NCBI GenBank assembly: GCA_027319095.1
Contig: DAHVNW010000006.1
Coordinates: 18,162-67,271, forward strand
Length of the DNA: 49,110 bases
Source: a bacterium
Lineage (GTDB): Bacteria > SZUA-79 > Acidulodesulfobacterales > Acidulodesulfobacteraceae
Direction: 5' to 3'
Positions 1 through 6,787 of this stretch are shown here, piece after piece. The notes under the pieces were generated by a model. The model saw only the letters and a list, made by a program, of their open reading frames with translations. It was not told the DNA's origin and ran no database searches. Position 1 is the stretch's first letter. Each line of letters opens with the position of its first letter. A program made the position numbers and the translations under genes.

Positions 1-85
1 TAGAAATTAACAGGATGGAAACATTAAATTCTTTATATTCTTTAGTTTTTTAAATTTTTAATTTATAATTTAATTTGGAGGAACG

Positions 86-176
86 ATGGTTAAAATCATA
101 TTCTTATGCACTGGAAATTCCACAAAAGGATGAAACTGAAATTAGAATAAAAGATTTTTTTAAAAATTTTAAATAA
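86..176 (+). pseudogene. Relic of an LMW-phosphatase/arsenate-reductase-like gene (internal deletion)
   Basis: A GGAGG site (77-82) precedes an ATG at 86. The reading frame encodes MVKIIFLCTGNS and then stops at 131-133. MVKIIFLCTGNS is the N-terminal P-loop start of thioredoxin-type arsenate reductases and low-molecular-weight phosphatases, which normally continue CTGNSCRS. From 120 another frame runs PQKDETEIRIKDFFKNFK to a stop at 174-176, which looks like a charged C-terminal helix. The simplest reading is an internal deletion that joined head and tail out of frame and removed the catalytic core. The tail assignment is inference; the head motif is clear. Confidence 0.5.
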
Positions 177-197
177 AACGCGCCAATAAGACGCCGT

Positions 198-707
198 TTA
201 TTTTATATCGAGCATTTTTACCATTATCGAATGTTTTTCGTCCTTCGATAACTGAATATCCGCCATATTGAAAAGTATATTTTCCTCTTTGTCGATGTGT
301 CCGGAAAGAAGCCGCAAGAAAGAATTCCCTATGTCGATTATAGGCTTAAAATCAATGCTTTGCGGATAACCGTTAATTTTTAATTTGAACTCTGCGGAAA
401 GCTCCCTGCTTTGTTTGTGCTCTATGAGCATAGCGTGAATAGGGCCTGTTTCTAATCCTATGTAGTTTCCCAAGACCGGAAACAAAGCTTCCTCTTCCTT
501 TCTAAAGTGTATTTCAAGGTCTTTATCGATAAAGCCGGTTATTTCATGAAGCTGGTTTATTAAATTATTCCTAAGCCCGTCCGATAAAACCGAGTTTATT
601 TTTTTTAAGTATCCGCCGAGATTATTCAAAACGGCTCTGACCGCCTCATGGTCGCTTTTTAAAGCCGCAATCGGGTCAATGCTCGTATCCATTTGCCACC
701 CGCACAT
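198..707 (-). CDS. Hemerythrin HHE cation-binding domain protein
   Basis: A 169-residue all-helical protein whose histidine and acidic residues fit the hemerythrin/HHE fold: KSDHEAVR near residue 20, EIHFRKEEEALFP near 65-78, MLIEHKQSRE near 95 and GHIDKEENILF near 136-146. These proteins bind a di-iron centre and handle O2, NO or iron, usually in the cytoplasm. No signal peptide or membrane segment is seen. A second ATG at 692, giving MDTSIDP, is an alternative start with a GGGTGG just before it; neither start has an ideal ribosome site. The gene stands alone, divergent from the H-protein gene. Family assignment is firm; the ligand is unknown. Confidence 0.85.
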   Translation of the reverse strand: MCGWQMDTSIDPIAALKSDHEAVRAVLNNLGGYLKKINSVLSDGLRNNLINQLHEITGFIDKDLEIHFRKEEEALFPVLGNYIGLETGPIHAMLIEHKQSRELSAEFKLKINGYPQSIDFKPIIDIGNSFLRLLSGHIDKEENILFNMADIQLSKDEKHSIMVKMLDIK

Positions 708-877
708 TTTAATTATTAAATTTATATAAATTAATTTTATCAGAATATTTAATTTATGTCCTTAAAATTTTTGATGGCAAAGCGACAAACATTAAAGTTA
801 TGCTATAATAATAAATAACGTATCTGAAAATATAAGAATTATACTGTTTAAAATTTTTTAGGTCAGGAGGATAAAAA

Positions 878-1327
878 ATGGCAGAGGTGCAGGGCTGCGA
901 GCTTCCGGAGGATTTGTATTACGATATAGAAAAAGACACGTGGGCAAAGCCGCTCGAAAATAATATCGTTATGCTTGGAATGACCGACGTCGCTCAGACC
1001 CAGGCAGGAAAAATTTTACACGTAACGTTTAAGAAAATCGGGAGCATTGTCCAAAAAAGAGGAAATACGGCTACAATCGAAAGCGGCAAATGGGTCGGGC
1101 CTATTCCCTCGCCCGTATCGGGAGAAATAGTCGAAGTAAACGAGGCTCTCCTAAAAGACCCTATTCTTTTAAACATATCGCCATATAAGGATGCATGGGT
1201 AAGCAAGGTTAAGGCTTCGGATATGAGCGAACTAAACAGTTTATTGATGGGAAAAGAAGCCGTCGAAAAATATAAAGAAAAAATAATAAAAGACCAGATT
1301 CAATGCATGAGGTGTTCCAGCCAGTAA
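878..1327 (+). CDS. Stand-alone glycine-cleavage-H-like lipoyl protein with C-terminal CxxC
   Basis: A 149-aa GcvH-fold protein. ESGKWVGPIPSPVSGEIVEV (residues 68-87) matches the lipoyl hairpin, with Lys71 as the probable lipoylated residue. VMLGMTDVAQTQAGKI (31-46) is the typical N-terminal part. The usual ESVKA is ESGKW here, and the protein ends QCMRCSSQ, placing a CxxC at Cys143/Cys146 that ordinary GcvH lacks. An AGGAGG site sits ahead of the ATG. No gcvT, gcvP or lipoate ligase is adjacent; the next gene, 27 nt on, is a CxxC thioredoxin-like protein. A role as a lipoyl carrier in redox or sulfur chemistry, like the LbpA proteins of sHdr systems, is inference. A plain glycine-cleavage H protein remains possible. 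Confidence 0.8.
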   Translation: MAEVQGCELPEDLYYDIEKDTWAKPLENNIVMLGMTDVAQTQAGKILHVTFKKIGSIVQKRGNTATIESGKWVGPIPSPVSGEIVEVNEALLKDPILLNISPYKDAWVSKVKASDMSELNSLLMGKEAVEKYKEKIIKDQIQCMRCSSQ

Positions 1328-1354
1328 AACATAAAATAAAATCGGAAAAAGCAA

Positions 1355-1618
1355 ATGGAAGATAAAAAACACGACGTAGTGCTTTTAGTTTCAAAATGGT
1401 GCGAAGAGTGTATTCCGGCGGACAACGCATGGAAAAGGCTTCTCGAAGAGCGCAAAGATTTTAACTACAGGTCTTTAGACGTTGCGGAACCGCAAGGCAG
1501 GAGGATGTCCATAGAATTATACATCAGGAGCGTTCCTTCAACCGTTATAGACGGAAAACTTTCGTTTGTAGGTATTCCTACCAAAGAAGAAGCCTCGGAA
1601 CTGCTTGACTTATCTTAA
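1355..1618 (+). CDS. Small thioredoxin/glutaredoxin-like protein
   Basis: An 87-aa thioredoxin-fold protein. The N-terminal strand VVLLVSKW leads into Cys16-Glu-Glu-Cys19, the redox-active CxxC position, and RSVPSTVIDGKLSFVG near residues 62-77 carries the conserved cis-proline segment. It is shorter than thioredoxin (about 105 aa) and resembles the mini-thioredoxin/glutaredoxin group. It lies 27 nt behind the lipoyl-protein gene on the same strand, so the two are probably cotranscribed. It may reduce the neighbour's CxxC or its dihydrolipoyl group; that is inference from position. Confidence 0.75.
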   Translation: MEDKKHDVVLLVSKWCEECIPADNAWKRLLEERKDFNYRSLDVAEPQGRRMSIELYIRSVPSTVIDGKLSFVGIPTKEEASELLDLS

Positions 1619-1693
1619 TAATAAATTTCATAAAATAAAGAAACGCGAATCGTTTCATTGAAAAATTTTATAATATAATGTAATTTATATCTT

Positions 1694-2161
1694 ATGGAAA
1701 CGGAAAAATCAAAGTCTAAAGAACGCTTCGTCAAATACATAGAAGAAAAGGGGTTGCGTCATACAAAACAGAGGAACGCCATAGTAGAAGCTTTTCTTTC
1801 GGCAGGCAGGCATATTACGTCGGATGAATTGTTTAATATTGTAAAAAGAAAAAATCCCGAAATAGGTACGGCAACGGTACAAAGGAATTTAAATTTATTA
1901 TGCGAAAGCGGCATAGCCGAGGAAATAAAGATCGGCAAACAGAAGACAAGATATGAGCAGAAATACGGCAGCAGCCATCACGACCATCTTATTTGCATAA
2001 AATGCGGCCGTCTTATAGAAGTAAACGACGAAAAAATAGAAAGGCTTCAGGAGAAGCTTACCAAAGCGCATGGTTTTATTCCTATAAAACACAAATTAGA
2101 AATATACGGGGTATGCAAAGATTGCTCAAAACTAAAACGTAAAACGGCAGACCGTTTATAA
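1694..2161 (+). CDS. Fur-family metalloregulator (Fur/PerR type)
   Basis: A 155-aa Fur-family repressor. A winged-helix DNA-binding half (GLRHTKQRNAIVEAF, then GTATVQRNLNLLCESG) is followed by a dimerisation and metal half with HHDHLICIKCGRLIEV and a C-terminal GVCKDC pair. The two CxxC pairs form the structural zinc site of Fur/PerR, and the HHDH cluster belongs to the regulatory metal site. Whether it senses Fe(II) or peroxide cannot be read from the sequence. It lies 76 nt after the thioredoxin-like gene. A good candidate target in this window is the Fur-box-like palindrome ahead of the Nramp gene at 9927-9959. Confidence 0.9.
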   Translation: METEKSKSKERFVKYIEEKGLRHTKQRNAIVEAFLSAGRHITSDELFNIVKRKNPEIGTATVQRNLNLLCESGIAEEIKIGKQKTRYEQKYGSSHHDHLICIKCGRLIEVNDEKIERLQEKLTKAHGFIPIKHKLEIYGVCKDCSKLKRKTADRL

Positions 2162-2349
2162 TAATTTAAAACAATAGAATAAAACAATATACTGACCAGT
2201 CTGTATTTTAATATATATAGAAAAAATTTCATCTTATCCTGTAGCCCAAAATCCAGATTTAAGATTTTAATGTCTTTATTTTGCAATTTTAATTCTCTTT
2301 CTAAAAAAATTTAGCTTTATTGCAAGAATGAATATGTATGGCTGAAAAA

Positions 2350-3213
2350 TCAATCCTTTCTTATTTTTTTTATCATACCCTTTAAAATATCTAAATCGAT
2401 TTTATGTTCTTTATCGGCACCGGGCGTTTCCACAATCATTAAAATATTTTTAAGCCTTGCATCGTTTACGATAAACCTGAAAGCGTCAAGCCCGATAAAT
2501 CCTTTCCCTATTGGAGCGTGTCTATCTACTTTAGAACCGATGGGCTTTAGCGAATCGTTGAGATGCATAACCTTTAATTTATTAAAACCGATAATATCTT
2601 CAAAGTTATTCATAAATTTATCGTATTCCGATAAAGTTCTTATATCGTAACCCGCCGCAAAAATATGGCATATATCTATACAAACACATAGCCTTTCATT
2701 ATTTCCGTTCAGTTCAATAATTTCTGCGATATGTTCTAACCTATGTCCTATTTGGCTTCCCTGACCAGCGGTAGTTTCAAGAACTAAAATTACGTCCTTA
2801 GACCCTGCCGTTTGGTTTATAATGCCATTTAAATTCACCGCTATCAGGTCTATGGTTTCTTTTTCCGTTAATAATTTATTCGACCCGGGATGAAACACTA
2901 AATATTTTATGCCCAGCAACCTGCACCTGTTGATTTCATTTACAAAGCCCAAGATAGATTTTTCTTTAATCGACTCATCCGTGCTTCCGAGATTAACCAA
3001 ATATGAAAGATGAGCCGCAACGGTTAAATTTTCGTCAACGGCGCATTTTTTAAAAGAAGATATTTCATCGGGCGTTAAATCGCTTGCCGACCATTGCAAC
3101 TGGTTTTTTGTAAATATCTGGACGGCGTTAGATCCCGTGTTTTTTGCATGCAGGCAGGCATTTGTGAATCCGCCGGCAATAGAAACATGCGCCCCTAATA
3201 ATGAAGTTTTCAT
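2350..3213 (-). CDS. nfo: Deoxyribonuclease IV (endonuclease IV)
   Basis: A 287-aa AP endonuclease of the Nfo TIM-barrel family, which cuts 5' to abasic sites in base-excision repair using a three-zinc centre. Visible landmarks are GAHVSIAGGF at residues 8-17, LVFHPGS, LVLETTAGQGSQIG, CIDICHIFAAGYDI, MHLNDS, and RHAPIGKGFIG with a late IVETPG. These supply the His, Glu and Asp zinc ligands in the usual order. Length equals the family norm. It is a single gene, convergent with fur and divergent from yjbQ. No defect seen. Confidence 0.95.
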   Translation of the reverse strand: MKTSLLGAHVSIAGGFTNACLHAKNTGSNAVQIFTKNQLQWSASDLTPDEISSFKKCAVDENLTVAAHLSYLVNLGSTDESIKEKSILGFVNEINRCRLLGIKYLVFHPGSNKLLTEKETIDLIAVNLNGIINQTAGSKDVILVLETTAGQGSQIGHRLEHIAEIIELNGNNERLCVCIDICHIFAAGYDIRTLSEYDKFMNNFEDIIGFNKLKVMHLNDSLKPIGSKVDRHAPIGKGFIGLDAFRFIVNDARLKNILMIVETPGADKEHKIDLDILKGMIKKIRKD

Positions 3214-3393
3214 AATATTACTGAATTAATTATAACCAATTTTCGAAATATTCAAAAGAATAAAAGGGGCGGGGCTAAAAAATCGCCGCATTTTCTTATT
3301 TATTTAATTATTTTTTTAAAATTATAGCATAATATGGTAAACTTCATTATGATACTAATTAAAAAATAATTAAATTTGAAAGATGCATGGATT

Positions 3394-3789
3394 ATGGAAA
3401 CGCATAAATTTTCGATAAGAACCGGTAAGAGAACCGAATTGATAGATATTACGAAAATTATCGAAGAATTTGTTTTAAAATCGTCAAATGCGGCAGGAAT
3501 ATGCCTAATTTATTCTCCTCATACGACTACCGGCATTATTATTAACGAGGCATACGATCCCGACGTCGCTTTCGATATAAATTATTTTTTAGATAATTTA
3601 GTGCCGAAAAATCTTAATTACCGCCATAGAGAAGGAAATTCGGATGCCCATATAAAATCGTCTATCATGGGGAATTCGCGAATTATAACATATTCTAACA
3701 ATAAACTAAATCTCGGAAGATGGGAAGGAATTTTCTTCTGCGAATTTGACGGCCCCAGGCAAAGAGATATAAATATAATTTTTATTTAA
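3394..3789 (+). CDS. yjbQ: YjbQ/UPF0047 family protein
   Basis: A protein of about 131 aa of the YjbQ (UPF0047) family. The hallmark segments are present: YSPHTTTGIIINEAYDPDV, the HIKSSIMGNS block, and RWEGIFFCEFDGPRQR at the C terminus. Some members complement thiamine-phosphate synthase mutants weakly; the true substrate of the family is unsettled. The ATG at 3394 is chosen because METHKFSIRT matches the usual family start; an upstream TTG at 3376 would add six residues. The gene stands alone, convergent with arsR. Confidence 0.88.
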   Translation: METHKFSIRTGKRTELIDITKIIEEFVLKSSNAAGICLIYSPHTTTGIIINEAYDPDVAFDINYFLDNLVPKNLNYRHREGNSDAHIKSSIMGNSRIITYSNNKLNLGRWEGIFFCEFDGPRQRDINIIFI

Positions 3790-3795
3790 AAAATC

Positions 3796-4128
3796 TTAAT
3801 TGGCGCAAACATTATCATCACAATCATCGATTTTGACATCTTTTAAATTTTTAATTCCAAATAAATTATAATAAATATTTTCAATTTCATTAAATGCTTT
3901 TTTATTAACCGAGTAATAGACCCATTTGCCAGATTTTTTTCCGTTAATTAAACCAGCTTTTTTTAAAGCAGATAAATGATGTGAAACTAACGTTTGGTTC
4001 AGACCAAGTTCTTTATAAATAACGCATACGCATTTTTCGCCGTTTTTTAATTGGGAAACGATTTTAAATTTATTTTCGTCGCCAAGCAGTTTGAAAAATT
4101 TTTTGAGTATTAACTCATCTTTAGTCAT
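3796..4128 (-). CDS. ArsR/SmtB-family transcriptional regulator
   Basis: A 110-aa winged-helix repressor of the ArsR/SmtB family: LLGDENKFKIVSQL at the N terminus, Cys33-Val-Cys35 in the helix-3 metal site (EKCVCVI), recognition helix NQTLVSHHLSALKKAGL, and wing KKSGKWVYYSV. Cys33/Cys35 match the ELCVC motif of arsenite- or cadmium-sensing members, and two further cysteines lie at the C terminus (Cys103, Cys108). It follows the unknown 143-aa gene by 5 nt, so the two form an operon. The inducing metal cannot be stated; the arsC-like relic at 86-176 makes arsenite plausible. Confidence 0.9.
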   Translation of the reverse strand: MTKDELILKKFFKLLGDENKFKIVSQLKNGEKCVCVIYKELGLNQTLVSHHLSALKKAGLINGKKSGKWVYYSVNKKAFNEIENIYYNLFGIKNLKDVKIDDCDDNVCAN

Positions 4129-4133
4129 ATAGT

Positions 4134-4565
4134 CTAAACAAAAAGCCTTCCTAAACCCTTCTTTTTTATTTTTATAATTGGTTTATAAGATTCCAAGTCG
4201 GCAATATCTTCCGGTTTTTCTATAGACATAATTATCCACGGGGGCGGAGTGAATAGCGAGCAGCCTCCACCAGACATTTTTGGATGATAGATTTTAATAA
4301 CGCCAGGATTTTCTTTTGTATGAACGTAAAACCATCCGCATATCTTATCCAGCTTTTTAATTTCATCCATTATTTTGCTTAAAAAAGCGGCGGCTTCGGC
4401 CGGTTCAAGATTGGTCGATTCATCGTCTTCCTGTGTATATACGTAATGCCATGGAGATTTAGAAATTTTGATTTCGTCGACTAATTTTTCCACATCTGTC
4501 CATTTTAAAAGTCCGGAAAAATATAATGAATCAATTTTATAAACCTGCTTTGGTTCTTCCGACAT
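4134..4565 (-). CDS. Conserved hypothetical protein, cotranscribed with arsR
   Basis: A 143-aa soluble protein that I do not recognise. It has an N-terminal KWTDVEKLVDEIK helix, a WHYVYTQEDDES strand, an Ala/Glu-rich helix, CGWFYVHTKENPGVIKIYHP, a SGGGCSLFTPPP turn and a basic tail. Alternating helices and strands suggest a small alpha/beta fold. There is no signal peptide or membrane segment. The ATG at 4565 is chosen because GGAGGCGAGG lies 5-7 nt before it; an ATG at 4580 would bury that site inside the gene. It probably shares a transcript with arsR and follows the interrupted 72-codon gene. Confidence 0.6.
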   Translation of the reverse strand: MSEEPKQVYKIDSLYFSGLLKWTDVEKLVDEIKISKSPWHYVYTQEDDESTNLEPAEAAAFLSKIMDEIKKLDKICGWFYVHTKENPGVIKIYHPKMSGGGCSLFTPPPWIIMSIEKPEDIADLESYKPIIKIKKKGLGRLFV

Positions 4566-4592
4566 AACCTCGCCTCCCATTCTTTAATAATT

Positions 4593-4811
4593 TTAACTTA
4601 TATTGCCGTGATTATTCAAATAATTTAACGTCTCGTCTAAATCTACATACAAATTTTCAAACCTATCTAAAATATCATCTAGTTAAATATTTTCGTAATC
4701 TACAAAATCGTTTTCAAATTTAGTTTTCATAAGTTTAGAAGCAAACAGGATGCAGTTTAATACGTATATAATCTCCTCCCTCTGATTTTTTCCCCAAAAT
4801 GATTCTTCCAT
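4593..4811 (-). pseudogene. Small acidic protein gene interrupted by an in-frame TAA
   Basis: An AGGAGA site followed by an ATG at 4811 opens a 42-codon frame (starts MEESFWGKNQ, ends FVDYENI) that ends in TAA at 4683-4685. The same frame continues for 29 more codons (starts LDDILDRFENLYVDLDETLN) to a second TAA at 4593-4595. Both halves have similar acidic, helical composition, as expected if one protein of about 72 aa was cut by a single nonsense change. The product is not recognised. It sits between the merR relic and the arsR pair, all on the minus strand, so it probably belonged to the same metal-responsive operon. Confidence 0.45.
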
Positions 4812-4828
4812 AGCGCATTCTCCTGTCT

Positions 4829-5231
4829 TTAATATTTGTCTAAGATATCCAGAGCTGGACAACTATCGCCGTTTCGTTTTTCTTCGCATAATTTTTTTAA
4901 ATCGGTTAATTTCTGCTTCAATATTTTTAACGAAGAAATTTTTTTATCTACATCTGCAATTTTAATTATGGCCAAAGCCATGACCTTGCCGCACGAATTT
5001 TTTTCGTCGGACTTTAAAGACAATAAACCTGATATCTCATTCAGCGAAAACCCGACTTCCTTGGCATGAATGATAAATCTTGCCGTTTTAACCGCTTTTT
5101 CGTCATATTGCCTGTATCCTGAATCGCTAATTAGCGGCTTGGGGGAAAAGACCTATTCTTTCATAGTACCTTACAGCTGTACTTTTTATTCCAGCCTCTC
5201 TTGCAAGCCCACCGATTTTAAGATATCGCAT
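4829..5231 (-). pseudogene. merR: MerR-type mercury-sensor-like regulator, frameshifted
   Basis: The frame opening at 5231 reads MRYLKIGGLAREAGIKSTAV, then RYYERIGLFP, a clear MerR helix-turn-helix, and stops after QAAN. Moving one base within the run of five G at about 5145-5149 restores FPKPLISDSGYRQYDEKAV and reaches the C-terminal part ending CPALDILDKY. The rebuilt protein has 133 residues, with Cys80, Cys115 and Cys124. This is the same spacing as Cys82, Cys117 and Cys126, the Hg(II) ligands of Tn501 MerR, so a mercury-type sensor is likely. No merA, merT or merP lies nearby. A one-base assembly error in the homopolymer is an alternative to real inactivation. Confidence 0.75.
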
Positions 5232-5292
5232 GCGATTATTTTTTAGTTTTTGTTTTGGTTTTGTTAAGCGTTTAATTTAGCGTTTTCCGTAT

Positions 5293-5640
5293 TCAACTTA
5301 CGGCGTTTAAATAATTTATTTTAATCACTTTTTTATTTCTTACCGTCCATTCATGTATTTTTTCTATGGTCTGAGCCAGTTCTTTTCCAGCTTTAGTGAG
5401 GCTGTATTCGACTTTAATAGGCTTTTCCGATACGAGCCTCCTGTCCACTGCGCCTATATCTTCCAAGGCCTCAAGCCTTTTCGATAATTCCCTGGCGGAT
5501 ATGCCGGCAGAATTTTTTAAGCGGTTAAATCTTAAACTACCAGATGCAAGCTCTCCTATAATAATTAGCGACCATTTGTTGGCAAGAATTTTGAAAGCTT
5601 CGTGTGCAGGGCAAAAAGCCTCTTTTTTTTCTTTTTTCAT
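5293..5640 (-). CDS. HxlR-family winged-helix transcriptional regulator
   Basis: About 115 aa from ATG 5640, starting MKKEKKEAFCPAHEAFKILA. KWSLIIIGELASGSLRFNRL, SARELSKRLEALEDIGAV and VEYSLTKAGKEL are the classic HxlR (MarR-like) DNA-binding blocks. The N-terminal Cys in FCPAHEAF is the position used for redox or electrophile sensing in several HxlR proteins. A longer frame back to 5790 would translate the promoter and AT-rich leader and is rejected. It diverges from the CDGSH gene across a symmetric promoter region (5762-5860), suggesting that it controls itself and that gene; the signal is unknown. Confidence 0.9.
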   Translation of the reverse strand: MKKEKKEAFCPAHEAFKILANKWSLIIIGELASGSLRFNRLKNSAGISARELSKRLEALEDIGAVDRRLVSEKPIKVEYSLTKAGKELAQTIEKIHEWTVRNKKVIKINYLNAVS

Positions 5641-5761
5641 TTTAAAATTTTCGTTCCTCCTTAATAAAAACATACTTAATAAAAAAAATTTAGATTTACG
5701 TAACCAAATATAGTTATTTATATATTTTATAAAATAAATCCTTAGCAATATAATATTTAAT

Positions 5762-5790
5762 ATCATAGCAAAAAAAATATATATTGTCAA
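5762..5790 (-). promoter_or_regulatory. Sigma-70-type promoter of the HxlR gene
   Basis: Read on the minus strand, TTGACA (5790-5785) is followed after exactly 17 nt by TATGAT (5767-5762). This is a near-consensus promoter pointing at the HxlR gene with a leader of about 115 nt. Its -35 box lies inside the left arm of the inverted repeat. Confidence 0.75.
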
Positions 5791-5847
5791 TCAAGTATAA
5801 ATAATATACTAACTAATAATAAAATCCCTGATTGACAATATATATTT
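5775..5847. repeat. Exact 19-bp inverted repeat spanning the divergent promoters (putative HxlR operator)
   Basis: Positions 5775-5793 and 5829-5847 are perfect reverse complements with a 35-bp spacer. Each arm contains ATTGACAAT, i.e. the -35 box of one of the two divergent promoters. The symmetry is greater than promoter similarity requires, which suggests a bound regulator; the adjacent HxlR protein is the obvious candidate (inference). Confidence 0.7.
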
Positions 5848-5860
5848 AATAATCTATCAT
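5832..5860 (+). promoter_or_regulatory. Sigma-70-type promoter of the CDGSH gene
   Basis: TTGACA (5832-5837), 17-nt spacer, TATCAT (5855-5860), with the ATG of the CDGSH gene at 5956. The -35 lies in the right arm of the inverted repeat, mirroring the minus-strand promoter. Confidence 0.75.
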
Positions 5861-5955
5861 AATTTTATAGCGGTCATTCGCTGGCGATTACGTCGATTAA
5901 TCGGCAAATCAATTGTTTCATAATATTATAAACTAATTAATTTAAAGGAGGCTTT

Positions 5956-6150
5956 ATGTCAAGAATCGTAAAACATGAAAAAAAATTACCGCATCAAATC
6001 GAAGAAAAGGATACAAAATTTCCAATCTACATATGCGCTTGCGGACTGTCTAAAAATTTTCCTTTCTGCGACGGTTCGCACAACCATGCACAAGATGAAT
6101 CCGACAACGGGGTTTATATTTACGAAGGAGAAAAAAGGGTTAAGTTATAA
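5956..6150 (+). CDS. CDGSH iron-sulfur domain protein
   Basis: A 64-aa single-domain CDGSH protein. CACGLSKNFPFCDGSH supplies the mitoNEET-type 2Fe-2S ligands Cys27, Cys29, Cys38 and His42. Bacterial members are small cytoplasmic redox proteins, sometimes linked to iron or reactive-oxygen balance. AAAGGAGG lies just ahead of the ATG. A strong terminator follows (6158-6195), so it is expressed mainly as a single gene from the divergent HxlR-linked promoter. Confidence 0.93.
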   Translation: MSRIVKHEKKLPHQIEEKDTKFPIYICACGLSKNFPFCDGSHNHAQDESDNGVYIYEGEKRVKL

Positions 6151-6157
6151 ACTTGCC

Positions 6158-6195
6158 GCATTGCCTGCCACTTTCCCGCAGGCAATGCGTTTTTT
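6158..6195 (+). terminator. Rho-independent terminator after the CDGSH gene
   Basis: GCATTGCCTGC (6158-6168) pairs perfectly with GCAGGCAATGC (6178-6188) around a 9-nt loop and is followed by GTTTTTT. It lies 8 nt after the stop codon. Confidence 0.9.
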
Positions 6196-6283
6196 CGCAA
6201 TTTCAATATTATTACTTGTCGCGTTTGGAAAGGAGCGGAAAGCAAAATAGTTATTTATTACTTTTAAAAGGAGGAAATTGGAA

Positions 6284-6697
6284 ATGAAAAAAGAATCGGC
6301 AAGCTTATTTATTTTAAGGTTCGTGCTTTTCTTAAGTTTTTTCTACCATGGAACCGGGATTTTGTTTGATTGGTTTGACGGACCGGGCATAAGCGGCTTT
6401 GCGGGTTATATGCACTTTCCCGTTATAATAGCCGCTCTCGTGGGAATCGCCGAAACTACCGGCAGTCTTGCAATGATTAGCGGCGTGCTAACCAGAATAG
6501 GGGCATTAAACATAATGATAGTAATGCTAGGCGCCATACTTATACTGCATTTGCCGAACGGCTTCGATATAATGAAAAACGGCTACGAATATGCGCTGAC
6601 GGAATTTGCGATAGCTTTAAGCATATTTATAATGGGACCCGGAGAATACACGCTGACCGGCTTAGTTAAAAAAGATGCGCCGTTTATTTTAAAGTAA
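6284..6697 (+). CDS. DoxX-family membrane protein
   Basis: About 137 aa with four hydrophobic segments (roughly residues 8-28, 42-65, 72-92 and 105-122), matching the DoxX family. FHGTG-like FYHGTG sits in the first helix and PGEYTLTG near the end, as is common in DoxX proteins. DoxX-like proteins occur in the inner membrane and are linked to thiosulfate/quinone chemistry in archaea and to redox stress in bacteria; the exact role here is unknown. ATG 6284 is chosen because AGGAGG lies 9 nt upstream; a TTG at 6278 is less likely. It follows the CDGSH gene beyond a terminator, so it may depend on read-through or its own promoter. Confidence 0.88.
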   Translation: MKKESASLFILRFVLFLSFFYHGTGILFDWFDGPGISGFAGYMHFPVIIAALVGIAETTGSLAMISGVLTRIGALNIMIVMLGAILILHLPNGFDIMKNGYEYALTEFAIALSIFIMGPGEYTLTGLVKKDAPFILK

Positions 6698-6702
6698 ATC
6701 TT

Positions 6703-6763
6703 TCCTTGCTGTGTTCCTCTTCAAATATTTTAAAGAGTGAAGCATGGCAAGGGGTTTTTATTT
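6703..6763 (+). terminator. Terminator after the DoxX gene
   Basis: CCTTGC near 6704-6709 pairs with GCAAGG near 6747-6752. Inner pairing of TTCCTCTT with AAGAGTGAA extends an imperfect stem, and GGTTTTTATTT follows. Confidence 0.65.
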
Positions 6764-6787
6764 AATAAGTATTTAAAGCTTTTCCGT

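Noticed and set aside
5641-5790. 50-residue N-terminal extension of the HxlR protein
   Set aside because: It would translate the -10 box and AT-rich leader; the family starts near MKKEKKEAFCP at 5640.
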